Shown here: positions 48,792-60,232 of the stretch, piece by piece | Position numbering within the stretch: the stretch's first letter is position 1 | Layout of the letters: every line of letters begins with the position of its first letter | Source: Neurospora tetraspora | Taxonomy: Eukaryota; Ascomycota; Sordariomycetes; Sordariales; Sordariaceae | Reading direction: 5' to 3' | NCBI RefSeq assembly: GCF_033439725.1 | Contig: NW_026944383.1 | Span: 4,526,001 to 4,590,000 of the forward strand | Length of the DNA: 64,000 bases | Notes under the pieces: generated by a model | Databases searched by the model: none | Told to the model about the DNA's origin: nothing | The model's input: the letters and a program-made list of their open reading frames with translations, nothing else | Made by a program: the position numbers and the translations under genes

Positions 48792-49876
48792 GAGTCCACC
48801 AAGGCAGCTTGTCCATTGCCAGGCATGACATCACTGACATGTCGCGGAAAGAGGTGCATTGTTATGTGAACACGGCTTGGCGCAGGAAACGGAGTTTGGA
48901 GTGAGGGTTGACAGAAAAACGTGTTAAGCGAATAGCAACATTGGTTTGCTGTATAAGGATGACGACGATGGGACGAGCAACCTGAAAAGGGATATGAGGT
49001 TTTTTCTTTTCTTCTGTTCAACATTAGATCATGTTTCAATGTTTTTCTTTTGGTACGATTGTTGGGGCAGGCGTCACTGGGTTAGGGTTTATCGCATTAG
49101 GGAAACCCCCAAGGCAGGGATGGGCTTCATTCAAATTCTATTTTCTCTATCATGAAATGGTAACCGGGTTGGAACTTGGAGATGTTGTTATCTACTGTAT
49201 AGCAAAAAGAGTATCAACCAGCGAAGTTGTAAATTTTGTACCATCAGTTGTTTCTTCTCGGTCTTCTTCATGGGTCCATGTTGGGAGCACAGGAAACCAA
49301 GTTGCAAGTTCTTTTGTCCGGGGTCTTTGAACCGACTGGATGTTCATCACGAAGCAAAGCGTGGATGTGTTCTTGTCTTTCTATCCATGTTCTATTATAA
49401 GAAACAATGTCTGTCGCAGTTAAGCCCTGACAACATCAAAAGTCACCTCACTTCTGGCGAGGTGTACCAGATTCAGCAACGACATCCTGGCCTGTTTATC
49501 CCCACAATACTACAAGAGTTTCATAGTAATAGTCGACTGGTTTACTTGACATTAACTGAGTTACTATTGTTTCTATAAGGATGTGACAAAACGTCTTCTA
49601 TGCGTGTATAAGGCTTAGTAGGTTTAAGATATATAGCCAAGGTCCAACCCAACTCTTGCTCATCTTGTAGTCTCGCGTCCGATTCAGACCGGGGAATTCA
49701 TCAATCCGATTACGTCCCCATTCGGAGTTTTGAGAGCTGAGAACCCTTTCAACCCACTTTCATCTATTTCATCCGCTCCCAAGAACATCATTAACTCTAT
49801 AACATCATGTACCTCACTTCATCCCATCCCATCCCATTACATTATCACATAACTCGGCCAATCGACAAAAGACTCC
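48792..49876. other. Convergent intergenic region
   Basis: About 1.1 kb between the glucokinase stop and the acetyltransferase stop. It holds both 3' UTRs and a short CATCC-type repeat near 49830. Small plus-strand frames are not supported. Confidence 0.5.
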
Positions 49877-51346
49877 CTACTGCCCAAAAGCAGCACTAGG
49901 ATACGCCCTCCCCTTCTTCTTCTTCGTCGGTGCCACCGAACTACTCCTCGAGCTAACCGCACTAGTAGCGCCCGAGGCCGTCGCGCTGGCACCGGCACCG
50001 GAACCACTACCGGGAACGTTAAGCTGAACCATTTCCGGCGGCAAGTCGTTCCATTCGGTTTCCGGTCGCGTGTTTTGGTACGACATGCCGGTTGAGGGGC
50101 GGCTAAGGGGTGGTCTTGTCGACGAAGAGGGAGGGGCTAAGCCCGGTGTTGATGTTGATGTTGATGTTGGTGGTGCCGCCCCTGGTGCCCCTGCTGGTGG
50201 GGGGAAGGAAGCTGTGGAGGAGAAACGGGTGATGGGGGTTGATGAGCTCGGGGGAGGTCCTGCTGGGGACTTTGGTGGTGATGTGGGTAGTAGGTTGACA
50301 GCGGCTGCTAGGACGCCTGTGGCCGTGGCCGGGGTGGTTGCGGTTGTGGCACTGGAAGCCATGGTCATTCCGGTGCCGATGGGTTGTTGGAGGAGGTGGT
50401 TTCGTTTCGGTAGAGAATAGTTCGCTGCCCCTAACGGTGCTTGTGCTTGTGTGGTTGTAATGCCGTGTCCGCCAACCTCCCTGCGCACAATCCAGGCCGT
50501 GTCCGGTCGTAGCTTAAAGTAATACCCCCTCACTGGCTCGCGGCCTTCGGTCCGGAACCCCCGCTGTCCGTACCACTGGAGCCCTTCCTCGTTTTCGGTC
50601 CACACGTGGGCGTAGATGGTTCGCACGTCGATTGTGGAGCCCGCGGCGGGCAGGATCGAGGCGCTGGCGATGATGTGTTCGATCGCGGCGGCGGCGAGAC
50701 CGAGGGATCGGTAGGGGGAGAGGAGGGCGAGCGATTGGATGTAGATGGCGTGGTAAGGAGAGTCGGCGGGAGCTGGCCCGGACTGGTTTTGTTGTTGGGC
50801 GTTAGGTATTTGGGGAGCCTGCGGCTGCCCGTTGGCGTCTAAGAAAGGGTTCGGCTCGAGTCGACAGACGACGCCGCCGATAACTTTGGGCTCGGAAGTG
50901 GAATCGTCGCTCCAGAGGATGACGCGCGAGAAGAGACCTGAGGCAAGCGGTTCGAGGACCTTGGCGTAGAAGGCGTCCGGGTAGGCGACTTGGAGGAGGA
51001 GAGAATTGATGCGGCGCAGGGCGGCTATGTGGTGTTCGGCCACCGGGACTATGCTGGCTTGAGAGGGGATCGACGGTGGGGATGGCAGGACGGGGATGTT
51101 GGCCGGGAGAGTAGCCGTGACGGGCCCGAGACCGGAACGAGCTGGAACTTGTTGCGGCGGTGGGGCCGAGGTGAGAGAAGAGGGAGGAGGTGGTGGTGGT
51201 GGTGTTACGGGGTGGTTCGGAAGCACGCTTGCCGTTGTTGCTGCACCGTTCACGCAGTCTTGAGGGGGAGGGGCATGTTGAGGTTGTTGTTGCTGCTGCC
51301 GGGGTTGGAAGAATGACAGTATCGAGGGTTGTTGACTAGGCGACAT
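49877..51346 (-). CDS. GNAT N-acetyltransferase, Naa50-like, with N-terminal PIP-box-like motif
   Basis: Intronless, 489 residues. The N-terminus reads SQQPSILSFFQPR; Q6-x-x-I9-x-x-F12-F13 fits the PCNA-interacting-peptide consensus. A Pro/Gln/Ala-rich linker follows. The acetyltransferase fold spans about 100-295: HIAALRRINSLLLQVAYPDAFY, VIGGVVCRLE, AIYIQSLALLSPYRSLGLAAAAIEHI (the R/G-rich acetyl-CoA loop is degenerate, YRSLGL), YAHVWTENEEGLQWYGQRGF and YYFKLRP, as in Naa50/San. A Ser/Pro-rich tail of about 190 residues ends KKKKGRAYPS. Naa50 acetylates Met-starting N-termini and supports sister-chromatid cohesion in animals. It is divergent from the zinc-finger gene. Confidence 0.88.
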   Translation of the reverse strand: MSPSQQPSILSFFQPRQQQQQPQHAPPPQDCVNGAATTASVLPNHPVTPPPPPPPSSLTSAPPPQQVPARSGLGPVTATLPANIPVLPSPPSIPSQASIVPVAEHHIAALRRINSLLLQVAYPDAFYAKVLEPLASGLFSRVILWSDDSTSEPKVIGGVVCRLEPNPFLDANGQPQAPQIPNAQQQNQSGPAPADSPYHAIYIQSLALLSPYRSLGLAAAAIEHIIASASILPAAGSTIDVRTIYAHVWTENEEGLQWYGQRGFRTEGREPVRGYYFKLRPDTAWIVRREVGGHGITTTQAQAPLGAANYSLPKRNHLLQQPIGTGMTMASSATTATTPATATGVLAAAVNLLPTSPPKSPAGPPPSSSTPITRFSSTASFPPPAGAPGAAPPTSTSTSTPGLAPPSSSTRPPLSRPSTGMSYQNTRPETEWNDLPPEMVQLNVPGSGSGAGASATASGATSAVSSRSSSVAPTKKKKGRAYPSAAFGQ

Positions 51347-52810
51347 ACTGGAAGTGGTGGAAACCGAGGAAGCCGGATTTTAAAGAGGGCAAGAAAGGGA
51401 GAAGGCGAACTGAAAAAAGACGGAAAGAAAGGTAGAAGGAGGGAAATTAGCAATGTTGCCGTGGTCACGACAAGTGTAAATAACCGTCGTGTCAGTGGTG
51501 AAGTCTGGCCCACCGGCATATGTCACAGACGCAGTTTAGAAGACATTCAGGGACACCACCACTGTGCCCCTGGCCCACCCGGCAGCGACACCTACAAAAA
51601 GGACAAAGATGGATGTGTTCCAGACCAGACGTTCTTGACACCTTGTCTCGCCCCACATGTGATGGCAACACACACGACGGGAGGATCGAGAGGCGGAGTG
51701 CATTCCGCGTTCATGGAAAACTGCACGTGGTTGCTTTTACAAAGTGGAAGCTTCCAACGATGCCCTCTGTGTATGGCGTCAAAGAGATTATCTGTGGTGG
51801 TTGTTCGGAAACCGAGGCACATGGCGACCTTGGACGGCTTTGATGACAATCTTCTATGAACATTTCTAGTAGGCAGGATTGTGACACTCACCCCGTTCAC
51901 TTACAAGAATCAATGAATATAAATTTGACTTACAGCCCCAATATTTTGTTTAACCGGCAATGTCTAGTCGTGGTGTCGATGTGTTGTAAACACGGAATAA
52001 CATGAAATTCAGGTACAGCACGGGCAACACCAGGGCGTCCGCGGCAGGCACGCAGACACCACCAATCCCGGATCGTGGTGAGGTGGAAGGGAGCACGGAA
52101 GCTGCTTTGCTTGGCTGGTTCGTGGTCGCCTGATGGAACTCAGATGCAGGTGCTCCACTGTCAGCCAGTGCTTACACGCCTGAAGCCCACTACAACTTCT
52201 GCATACACAACTACCACAAAACCGCGACCTACCGAACATCACCGTGGATGGACATTTTTCCCATCTACCAAGCTTCAGGCAGAAAATTCACCATCGTCAA
52301 CCTTCAAATACCACACCGTCCAAAAGGCATATTGCATGCTTGGATGTTTTCGAATACATCGCAGCTTAGCGCCAATTGAACATTGCACACAACACCGGTC
52401 TCCAGTCGGTATCCAGCATTCCTGCCCCCATCACCACTCGACGCTCTCGAGAACACGCACCACTTAGTGCAGTCGGCGGTTTCGGTTTGCTGCAGCCGAG
52501 TTGAACGATCCGTGGATGCTTGGCCACTTCTTTGCACGTGGACCAAAGGCTCGTTCCGATCAGCACCTGAACACCAAAAACTACCGGCGAACCGCATTTC
52601 CCACCCGCTACGCCAGTCGAACTTCAACTTTGACTCGGCTTGCCTAGCATCACCCGAGCCTGGGAGGGTGAAGAGAGTCGCGACAAATCCACTACTTCCA
52701 CACGACGCACGGGGACCCATCTCATACGACAGTTGCCAAATTTCCACCGGCTATTCCAGGGGTGTCGATCAGTCCCGACATAACTGGGGAAGGCGTCTGT
52801 CATTGTCAAG
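51347..52810. promoter_or_regulatory. Divergent intergenic region between the acetyltransferase and zinc-finger genes
   Basis: About 1.46 kb serving two divergent promoters. Overlapping frames occur on both strands (51329-51859 plus, 52304-52747 minus, 52383-52892 plus), but none shows motifs or splicing. No recognised factor site stands out. Confidence 0.4.
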
Positions 52811-54076
52811 ATGTCGTCAGAAGGGGACAGGACCGGCAAGGCTGGTATTGTCGTTGCCCCTGAAGATGTTGGGGGCGTGGACAAGTTGGTAAGCATTTCC
52901 GCATCGACCAAGATCGAACCAAAGACTTGTACTGACCCTTTCTTGTTCTCCCTGTAGGCATACTCCGTTGTGGACGACTTGCTTTACAATATCCTTCACG
53001 ACCTAGTCCTCAAGGTACACCAAGACGAAAAGACCGCTCGGATGAGAACGGCGGCCATCAAGGTCGAGAAGCTCGCTATGGAGAACTCGGATTTATCGAC
53101 CCCTGACGCACGGCCCGAGATTGTTGTGGAAACCGACGCTGCTCTGTATAAGGACGGGCACGTTACGTTGAAGGGCAATCCGCTAAAGACTACAAAAGAG
53201 ATTTTGTGTCCACGGTGTCAACTGCCCCGTCTGCTTCATCCTACAGACGGCAAGGGAGCACAAAAGCCGGATCCGAACGTTACATATTGCAAAAGGCACC
53301 CTTACATCGAGAAGCCAGGCTTCGACATTTATGGACAGACCTGGGTTCAGCCTGGCCCCGGACGAGGAAAGAAAAAGAAGGACATGGAGAAGAAGATGGA
53401 CCCCAACGATCCTGCAGCGGTGGCAGCTATGGAGGGAAGTGCCAAGGACCGCCCGCCTCATGTGCTCAGCTTCCCCAGCGCTACTTGCTCCAAGTGCAAG
53501 CGTTGTATCCTGGTGACGCGTCTCAATAATCACATGGGCTCCTGCATTGGCAACAGTGGGCGGAACGCGAGTAGAGCAGCGGCTCAGAAGATTAGTAACG
53601 GTGGGAGCAACGGCGGAAGTCAGAACAACGACAACACTCCGCCAGCCAGTCAAAAAGGCACACCCGTACCAACGAGCCGGGCAACTAGTCCGAGGAAGCG
53701 AGACGGTGATGAATTTGATGAGGATGGTGATGAAGCTGATCCTATCAGTGCGAAGAAGAAGAAGCTCAAACCGACGGCTCTACCAAAGAAGGTCATTTTG
53801 AAGACCAAGTCAACGCCACCCCTCAAGAAGGACAAGATAAAGACCAGTTCGATGCTGAGCGTTGAGCAGAGCGTGGATGACGATGACATAAAGAACTCCA
53901 CCGTTCAGGTTGTTCCCAAGAAGACTACACCAGCGAAAGGCGCATCGCCTGTTAAGAAGCTGAAGATTGGACTAGGCACAAAGCCGCAGTTAAATGCTCC
54001 AGGGAAGAAACTAGGGAAGAAGGAAAAGGACCACGAGACAGGATCAACGGGGACAATGTCTCCGCCGCCTCATTAG
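52811..54076 (+). CDS. Nuclear zinc-finger protein, Sgf11-like
   Basis: Exons 52811-52888 and 52958-54076 (gtaagc...tgtag) give 398 residues. A helical N-terminal segment (about 26-75, AYSVVDDLLYNILHDLVLKVHQDE) is followed by a first cysteine motif, ILCPRCQLPRLLHPTDG, with YCKRHPYIEKPGFDIYGQ. A second motif reads CSKCKRCILVTRLNNHMGSC (about 217-236) followed by GNSGRNASRAAAQ. The second resembles the Sgf11 zinc finger (C-x2-C-x-R ... RFAxHLEKC ... GRxSSR) of the SAGA deubiquitinase module. The C-terminal 150 residues are Lys/Ser/Pro-rich with bipartite basic clusters (KKKKLKP), fitting a nuclear protein. It is much longer than yeast Sgf11 (about 100), so SAGA membership is an inference. Confidence 0.8.
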
Positions 54077-54610
54077 ATCTGGGAGGTGCCTGACTAACGG
54101 TGGATTGTTTGGTAACCACAAGGAATAAAGGTGGTTTGGCGTTACCTATTCACGCATTCATACATTATACCCCATTCTTGCTACAAAAATAGACATTGGT
54201 CAAGGATTGGAAATCGGACAGAGCCTTTAGAGGATAAACGAGATGTCGCATACCGATCCAAGATGCATCAGATAGGTAGCTTACAACCGTGATAGGACGG
54301 CGAGCGTTGCTTAGACCACGGTGAAAACAAAGTTACCGGTCACAAATTTCAATTCTCCTTCACAGCTGTGTAATGCATGTAAATTGCCTAAGACGAGGAA
54401 GTTGACTGTGAGGTAAGGCCTTTGGTATATCCTAACCATTGTAAATCAGCGCAACAATGCGGCAGCTCATTTTGACCAGTTCAACGAGCTCTCAAGACCC
54501 ATACTCCAACTTCCTCATCCTCATCATCATCCTCATCCTCACCTTCATCCCAGTCCCTCACTATCTCATTCCCTCACTCCCTCACTCCCTCACTCACTCC
54601 CCCATCAAGA
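54077..54610. other. Convergent intergenic region
   Basis: About 530 bp with the 3' UTRs of the zinc-finger gene and the cyclophilin gene. CATCCTCATC and CACTCCCTC simple repeats lie near 54515-54600. No gene seen. Confidence 0.5.
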
Positions 54611-55209
54611 TCAAGCCTCCATATCCTCCTCCCTCACCACCCTCGCCTTCACAATCTTCACCTCCGTCGCCGGCCGATCCTCCTTATCAGTCGGCACCAT
54701 GCCCATCCTTCTTATAACCCCCATCCCCTTTTTTACGCGTCCAAAAATCGTATGCTTCCCATCCAACCAAGGCGTCGGCGCCAACGTGATGAAAAACTGG
54801 CTCCCGTTGGTATTCGGTCCCGCGTTCGCCATGCTTAGCACCCCGGCACCGGTGTGTTTCAACCCGGGGTGGATCTCGTCTTCGAACTTCTCGCCGTAGA
54901 TTGAGGAACCGCCGCGCCCCGTGCCCGTAGGGTCGCCGCCTTGGATCATAAAGTCTTTGATTATTCGGTGGAAGGGGGTGGCATCGTAGTAGCCGCGGTC
55001 GGCGAGTGTGGCGAAGTTTTTGCAGGTTTTGGGGGCGTGGGTAGTGTAGAGTTCTAGGGTGAATGTGCCCTGGGGGTGGGTGGGAGGGGTGAGGGTTAGT
55101 TGAGGATGGGTGGGTGAGGGATGGGGATGGTGATGGTGATGGTGAAGTGAGGTGAGGTGAGGGAAGAGGTACGTACCATGGTGGTTTCAACAGCGACGTC
55201 GGTGGCCAT
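54611..55209 (-). CDS. Small cyclophilin (PPIL1-type peptidyl-prolyl isomerase)
   Basis: Exons 55209-55177 (11 codons) and 55069-54611 give 163 residues, a minimal cyclophilin without extensions. The intron (gtacgt...cccag, 107 bp) is filled with GGTGAT/GGTGAG repeats. Catalytic and binding motifs are present: [19 protein letters not shown] (the catalytic Arg in FHR), [44 protein letters not shown]. The start [19 protein letters not shown] matches the PPIL1/Cyp1 class, which associates with the spliceosome in animals and fission yeast. Local role is inferred from the class. Confidence 0.95.
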
Positions 55210-56210
55210 TTTTGATATCTTGATGGCTTTTATCTTCGAGAGCGGGTTGTCGTTCGTTTGTTGTGGTTGTTTTGTGAAGTTTGGTGTTTGAGCTCACTCG
55301 GTTGTTGCTGTGGTTGTGGTTAGAGACAGAGTACCTTATTATGAGGGACGAGAAGGGTCAGGGAGATATGGTTGTGGCTCAATCAGCGTACGGGATGAAA
55401 AGCTGCGGGTGGGATGAACCGAAATTTATCTGGCATACCTATTACCTTCAAAATCTGAGATACCTGGTCTTGTATGCGGTATGCTCTGTTAATGTGAAAT
55501 TGTAGAAGTCGTCCTTCGACAAGGTTCTGAACAAGTCAATGTTGATACGGCGACATTCCATAATATGGTCAGTGCACACGTCCTGGAAACCTTACTGGTA
55601 CAGTTCGAATTGTTTCGGGCACTGTCTGCTGTTGCGGTTAAGTGCGAAATCACCGCACAGTGTGATGTACTGTCTAGTGTTGTGAGCACTGGGTGAAACT
55701 CGCGAAGCCGTGATGGAAAAAGATTGATGGGTTGTGTTATTTGTAGTCCTTCTAGATATACTCGAGGTAGAAACAAATAGCACTTAACTTCAAGAGTCAA
55801 TTCAGAAATTCTGGTACAATACGGAAAACGAACATGAGAGCAATGCAAGGAGATATTTTGTACGAGCTACTGTCATGAAATAATGATGTTCTTGAGCAAT
55901 TGAGACCACCAAGTGCCCGGTCTACCACCTCAAGCCTCGTTTTCAACAACTTTTTAGTGTGAGACGCGAATTAGTCGTCTCTGTAACGACACCAGTTATA
56001 GGGAACACCCAAACTCATCCTCCTGTTAACATTCCAAGAATACCACACGCTCAAACCTCCGTTTACGTATACTATATCAAACCACCGTCTCTACTCTAAC
56101 ACACGACTAAGAGACCGAGACCGCCACCTCGCCCAACGTCCCTTCTTTTTCTTCTTCACAGGACTCAAAGACACCTGATCAAGCATCCCATCCAACTCAT
56201 TAACAACATA
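55210..56210. other. Cyclophilin promoter and 3' region of the oxysterol-binding protein gene
   Basis: About 1 kb between two minus-strand genes. No supported gene or RNA. Short minus frames near 55489-55848 lack motifs. Confidence 0.5.
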
Positions 56211-59200
56211 CTAAGCATCCTGGAAAATGGGCTCCAGACCCTGCCAAGCACTGGGATCGCCGTTGGGACCAGCCTTCGCGCGCCTGTTCCAGTACTCGCC
56301 GTTGAAATTCCAGTACTCCTCGCCGGTAATCTCGCACCGCGCCTTGGTGAACCATGCGGGCTTGAACTCCTCGCCCTGGCTCTCGCGAGCCTTGCGGCGG
56401 GTACGCTGCGCCTCCTCGAGTCTGTTCTTCTCCGTCGCCGCAAAGTCGTACTCGCCCTCTTCCATAGCACGCTGGTCAGGGCGGAAGCGTGAATCCGTAG
56501 GGGCGAGCCAGGGCTTGAGGTTGTCGTCAAGGTGGTTGAAGGTGACGACGAAGGGAGTCAGGTTGAACGGAATACCAGTCGGGCGCGGGTTAGCCTGCCA
56601 GATGAGGAAGGCCTTGGTCGGGTCGTTGATGCTACCCTGGTGAACCGTCTCGTTGCCGGACTTCTCTTCAATGGTGGCCTCGTAACCAGGTGTCAAGCGG
56701 GCGTAGAACTTGGAGTTCCAGCGACCGCCCAAGCTGACGCGGACCTGGCCGTTGGCGTCGAGGATCTTGCCACCAATCAGGTAGGCACTCGACTTCGTCC
56801 AACCTCTGGGCTTGAATTCGACGTAGGAAACCTCGCCAGTGGTCCAGTTCTTGATCTCCATTACACCGTAATTGTCAACTACGGGGTTACCGGTGATAAT
56901 GCCAATGACGGATGAAGTGACCTTCTTCCAGGTGTAAAAGTCCTCCTTTCCGCCGGAAGTCGGCCTGAGCTTGAGGAACCAGGTACCAAGAGGGTTGACA
57001 TCGAAGGACTTGCCATAGAACTTGGACTTGACAGCCGACTCTCCGTAGTAAGTCCACTTGGGGGACTCGGCCCAGGCTGCACCAATGGGCGGGTGATGAC
57101 TAACCTGCTCAATGAAGAAGCGGTAGTTTTTGTCCGGTCTCACATACTCAAAGGTCTCACCAAGGAGGGGGTTGAACGGCTTAGCAACGCGACCAATGGT
57201 TGATGCGTATTCACTGGCAGCGAAGGCGGAAACATAGATCAGACGCTCAATCGAATCAGCGCGATCAGCGGCTAGATCCAAGAGGTCGGCATACTCCATG
57301 TCCTCGGCACAGCGATAAAGGAGCGATGTAGGCTCGTTGAAGGATACAGGAAGAGTCATCTTGGTCATATCCTTGCCAATCATGGATTTGAGGATACCCT
57401 AGATTTGCGTTAGTAAAATGATTGATATCAAGCATAACAATTGAAACTTACCCAGAGCGAGATAGTGGGCCTATTGTCCGCATCCATCTTCAACTTTGTC
57501 CTAATGCCATTCTCGTATCCCTTGAACGAGTCGCTGATGTCTGTACCATCCGAAATCACAAGTTGAGTCTCGCTCTGTGAGGCCACGGGTTCCGAAGGGG
57601 GCAGCTGGGAAACCTCAACGGTACCAGCGTCGAGCGCATCGAAGAACTCTTCATCATCCGAGTCGGAGTCAGACAGCTCTGCAACCTGATCCATGATGGT
57701 CTTTTGGCGGCGAATGCTTTGGACCGGCGACTTCGGTCTGGCATCAGCCTGTTCGGCGTCGGCATCATCGGTGGCCTCAGCGGCAGCGGCAGCAGTTGGT
57801 GCAGCCGTTTTCACCTGGCTCTCGTCAATGATGCCAGATCCAAGTGCTTCCTTGAGGATACGCTTGGTAATCTTCCTCTTTGCCTCGGCCTCGCCAACCC
57901 GAGCCTCCAGGGCTTCTTGCTCCCTGGCAACTTGGGCCATGCTTTCCTCCCACATCTGGCGCATCTCACTCTCACGGTCAAGCCTGTACTGCCAGTAGGC
58001 GTCGCGATCCTTGGAAATGCGCAGGAGGTCGCCAACAAGTCCCGTAAGGGAGCGGATTGCAGCATCATAAGCAGCCAGGGCTTGAGACGCCTGGGGATCC
58101 GACAATCTAAGGTCAGGGTTCTTGTTGGTTTCAGCCAACAGCGCCGCGGTGACCTGTGCCATTGTGTCGAGCTGCAGTTTTGCAGACTGTGCAGTGATGT
58201 TGAAAGCATCTTTGTGTGCCGATGGAACATCCTGTCCGCTGGAACCCTCCCCGTAGTCATCGTCTTCGTCATCTGCGTGGTGGTGATGCTCACCCTTGTC
58301 TGCTTCGGTTCCGGCATCCACAAAGTCATCCTCTTCGTTGCTTCCGTTGCCACTGGCACCATAGGAGGCTTTGGAAGCCTTGGCCGTGGAATGCATCCGA
58401 GAAAGCTGCACACTCTGACGGCGGTGCTCGACGAAACTAGCATTGTCGCTACCAGCGTAAGATACGCTATGGGCATGTTCCGCCTTTGCCTGCCTCAGGA
58501 GTTCAGCATTGCGGGCACGCTGTCTCTCTTCCTCCTTAGCCTGGTCCTTGGTCCATTGGATGGAATTGTTGAGAGCCCAGAACCAGCGCTTTGCCTCGAC
58601 TTCGTGATTGGCCTTCAGAGTGTACTTGACCGAGTTTTTCCCTATAATCTCGAACTTTGTCTTCTCGTCAGGAGTCATATGAAGCTTGGCGATGCGCATG
58701 TTGATAGCACCACGGCAGGCAGAACCCGCGTCATCCTGGTGCTTGTAGTAGCTCAAGACACCATCCTCCAAAACGAACCAACGAAGCTGGTATCCCTTTC
58801 TATAGTTAGTCCACTTCTTCAGATACCCCTTCATCTCGCGAGCCTCTCTTCCCGCCAAGGGATCGCCGGACGCCGCAGCAGCTGCCCCATGTGTGGCTGA
58901 TCCCAAGACGGCCTTCTCCTGAATGCCCCTCTGGGCAGCCACAGCAGCGGGGGACTTCTTGAGCATAGCCTTTGTAATCTCGTCCTTTGTGACATCCTGC
59001 GGGAGCTTGCCGTTACGATCTCTGCGGAAGGGGTCTGCCCCGTGCAGCAGTAGGACCTGGATCAACTTGGTGTTTTGGCGACGAGCGGCTTCGTGGAGCA
59101 GCGTGCCGCCGCTCTCAACCGTGGCCGACTCGGCGGCGAATTCGGTGCTGTTGATATCGAGGACAGTCTTGAAACGCGGCTCTTCCAACACCTCCTCGAG

Positions 59201-60232
59201 AGTCTTAAAGTCGCCAAGGAGAATAAGGTTCTGCACCTGTCGAACCTTGTCCTCAGCGAACAGCGATCTGGCGAGCTGGAGTTGCTGGAAAATATCGGGA
59301 TTGCGAGCGAGATCGATGGGCAAGCGCCCTTGGTGGTTTGCGATCGCATCGTTGATATCCTTGTGTTCGAGAAGCTGACGAACAATCTGGGTACGTCCCT
59401 GTTGGGCAGCAATGTGCAAAGGGGTATTTCCGTCTTTGTCGCGGGCATTGATGTCGAGGGAGCCAGCGCCATCTGACAAGACGTACTCGACAACAGTCTG
59501 TTCGGCACACTGGATGGCCAAGTGGAGGATCGTGGTATCTTCGAGAGGGCCGGTAATGGCGGACGAAATGCTCATGCGAGGGTTGTTCTCGGCAGTGTCG
59601 CGGATGGCTCTGGAAATGGAAGCTGTGTCGCCGTTACGAAGAGCTTCAACGATACGAAACTTGCGTACGGAGGACTCAAGAGACGCCCCGGCCCCTTTGT
59701 CGAATAGCATGGATGGCGACCTTAATCCGCCGACGGAAGGGGTGGCTTGGTGGTTCGAGGGCGTTCGGCCTAAGGCGCTGCCAGCGGTGGACAATCTGGA
59801 GGAGTGGCCTCTGGACGGCTGTTGGCTAGGGATTTGGATGTTCTGGGGTGTATTAGGGGAGCCGGACGCTCCCTGGCCATCGTCGGAGGTCATGTCGTCG
59901 TCGACTGGCGGCTTGCGCCTACTAAGGAGCGAGAGGCGGGCGGATTTGGAGCGTTTGTGGAGGCTGAAGGAGGATAAATATTAGTCGATGTTAATTAAGC
60001 TGGATCATGAACTCGGGGCCGTCGCAGTTGCTGCTGCAGTTGTCAAACTGAGGCGGGGAAGGGGAAGCGACGGGAGCTTGGGAGCTGAAGTAAACAGGGC
60101 AAGCAAGATGCGGGCAGGTGGGGTGAACTGTTGGACGTTGAATGATGCAGTCAGGTCGGTTCAAAGCCCGAACCACAGCAAACATTCGAGGGGGGTTACG
60201 TGATGTACTCACCTTTCGCCGGTGTCAGACAT
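56211..60232 (-). CDS. Long oxysterol-binding protein (Osh1/Osh2 type: ankyrin, PH, FFAT, ORD)
   Basis: Sterol/PI4P exchanger acting at contacts between the ER and other membranes. Exons 60232-60213 (20 nt), 59963-57452 and 57398-56211 give 1239 residues, near the size of yeast Osh1 and Osh2. Order: basic Ser/Arg head; ankyrin repeats (about 150-320; [26 protein letters not shown]); PH domain (about 385-475; [20 protein letters not shown]); a His/Asp-rich linker and coiled coil (about 650-710); FFAT motif EFFDALDAG (from 779) preceded by acidic DSDSDDE, which would bind VAP/Scs2 on the ER; and the ORD, with EQVSHHPP at 941-948 and [10 protein letters not shown]. The 53-bp intron lies exactly before the ORD core. 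All signature residues are intact. Confidence 0.95.

Noticed and set aside
57704-58900. 398-codon plus-strand frame inside the oxysterol-binding protein gene
   Set aside because: Antisense shadow of a verified coding exon; no motif or splice logic of its own.
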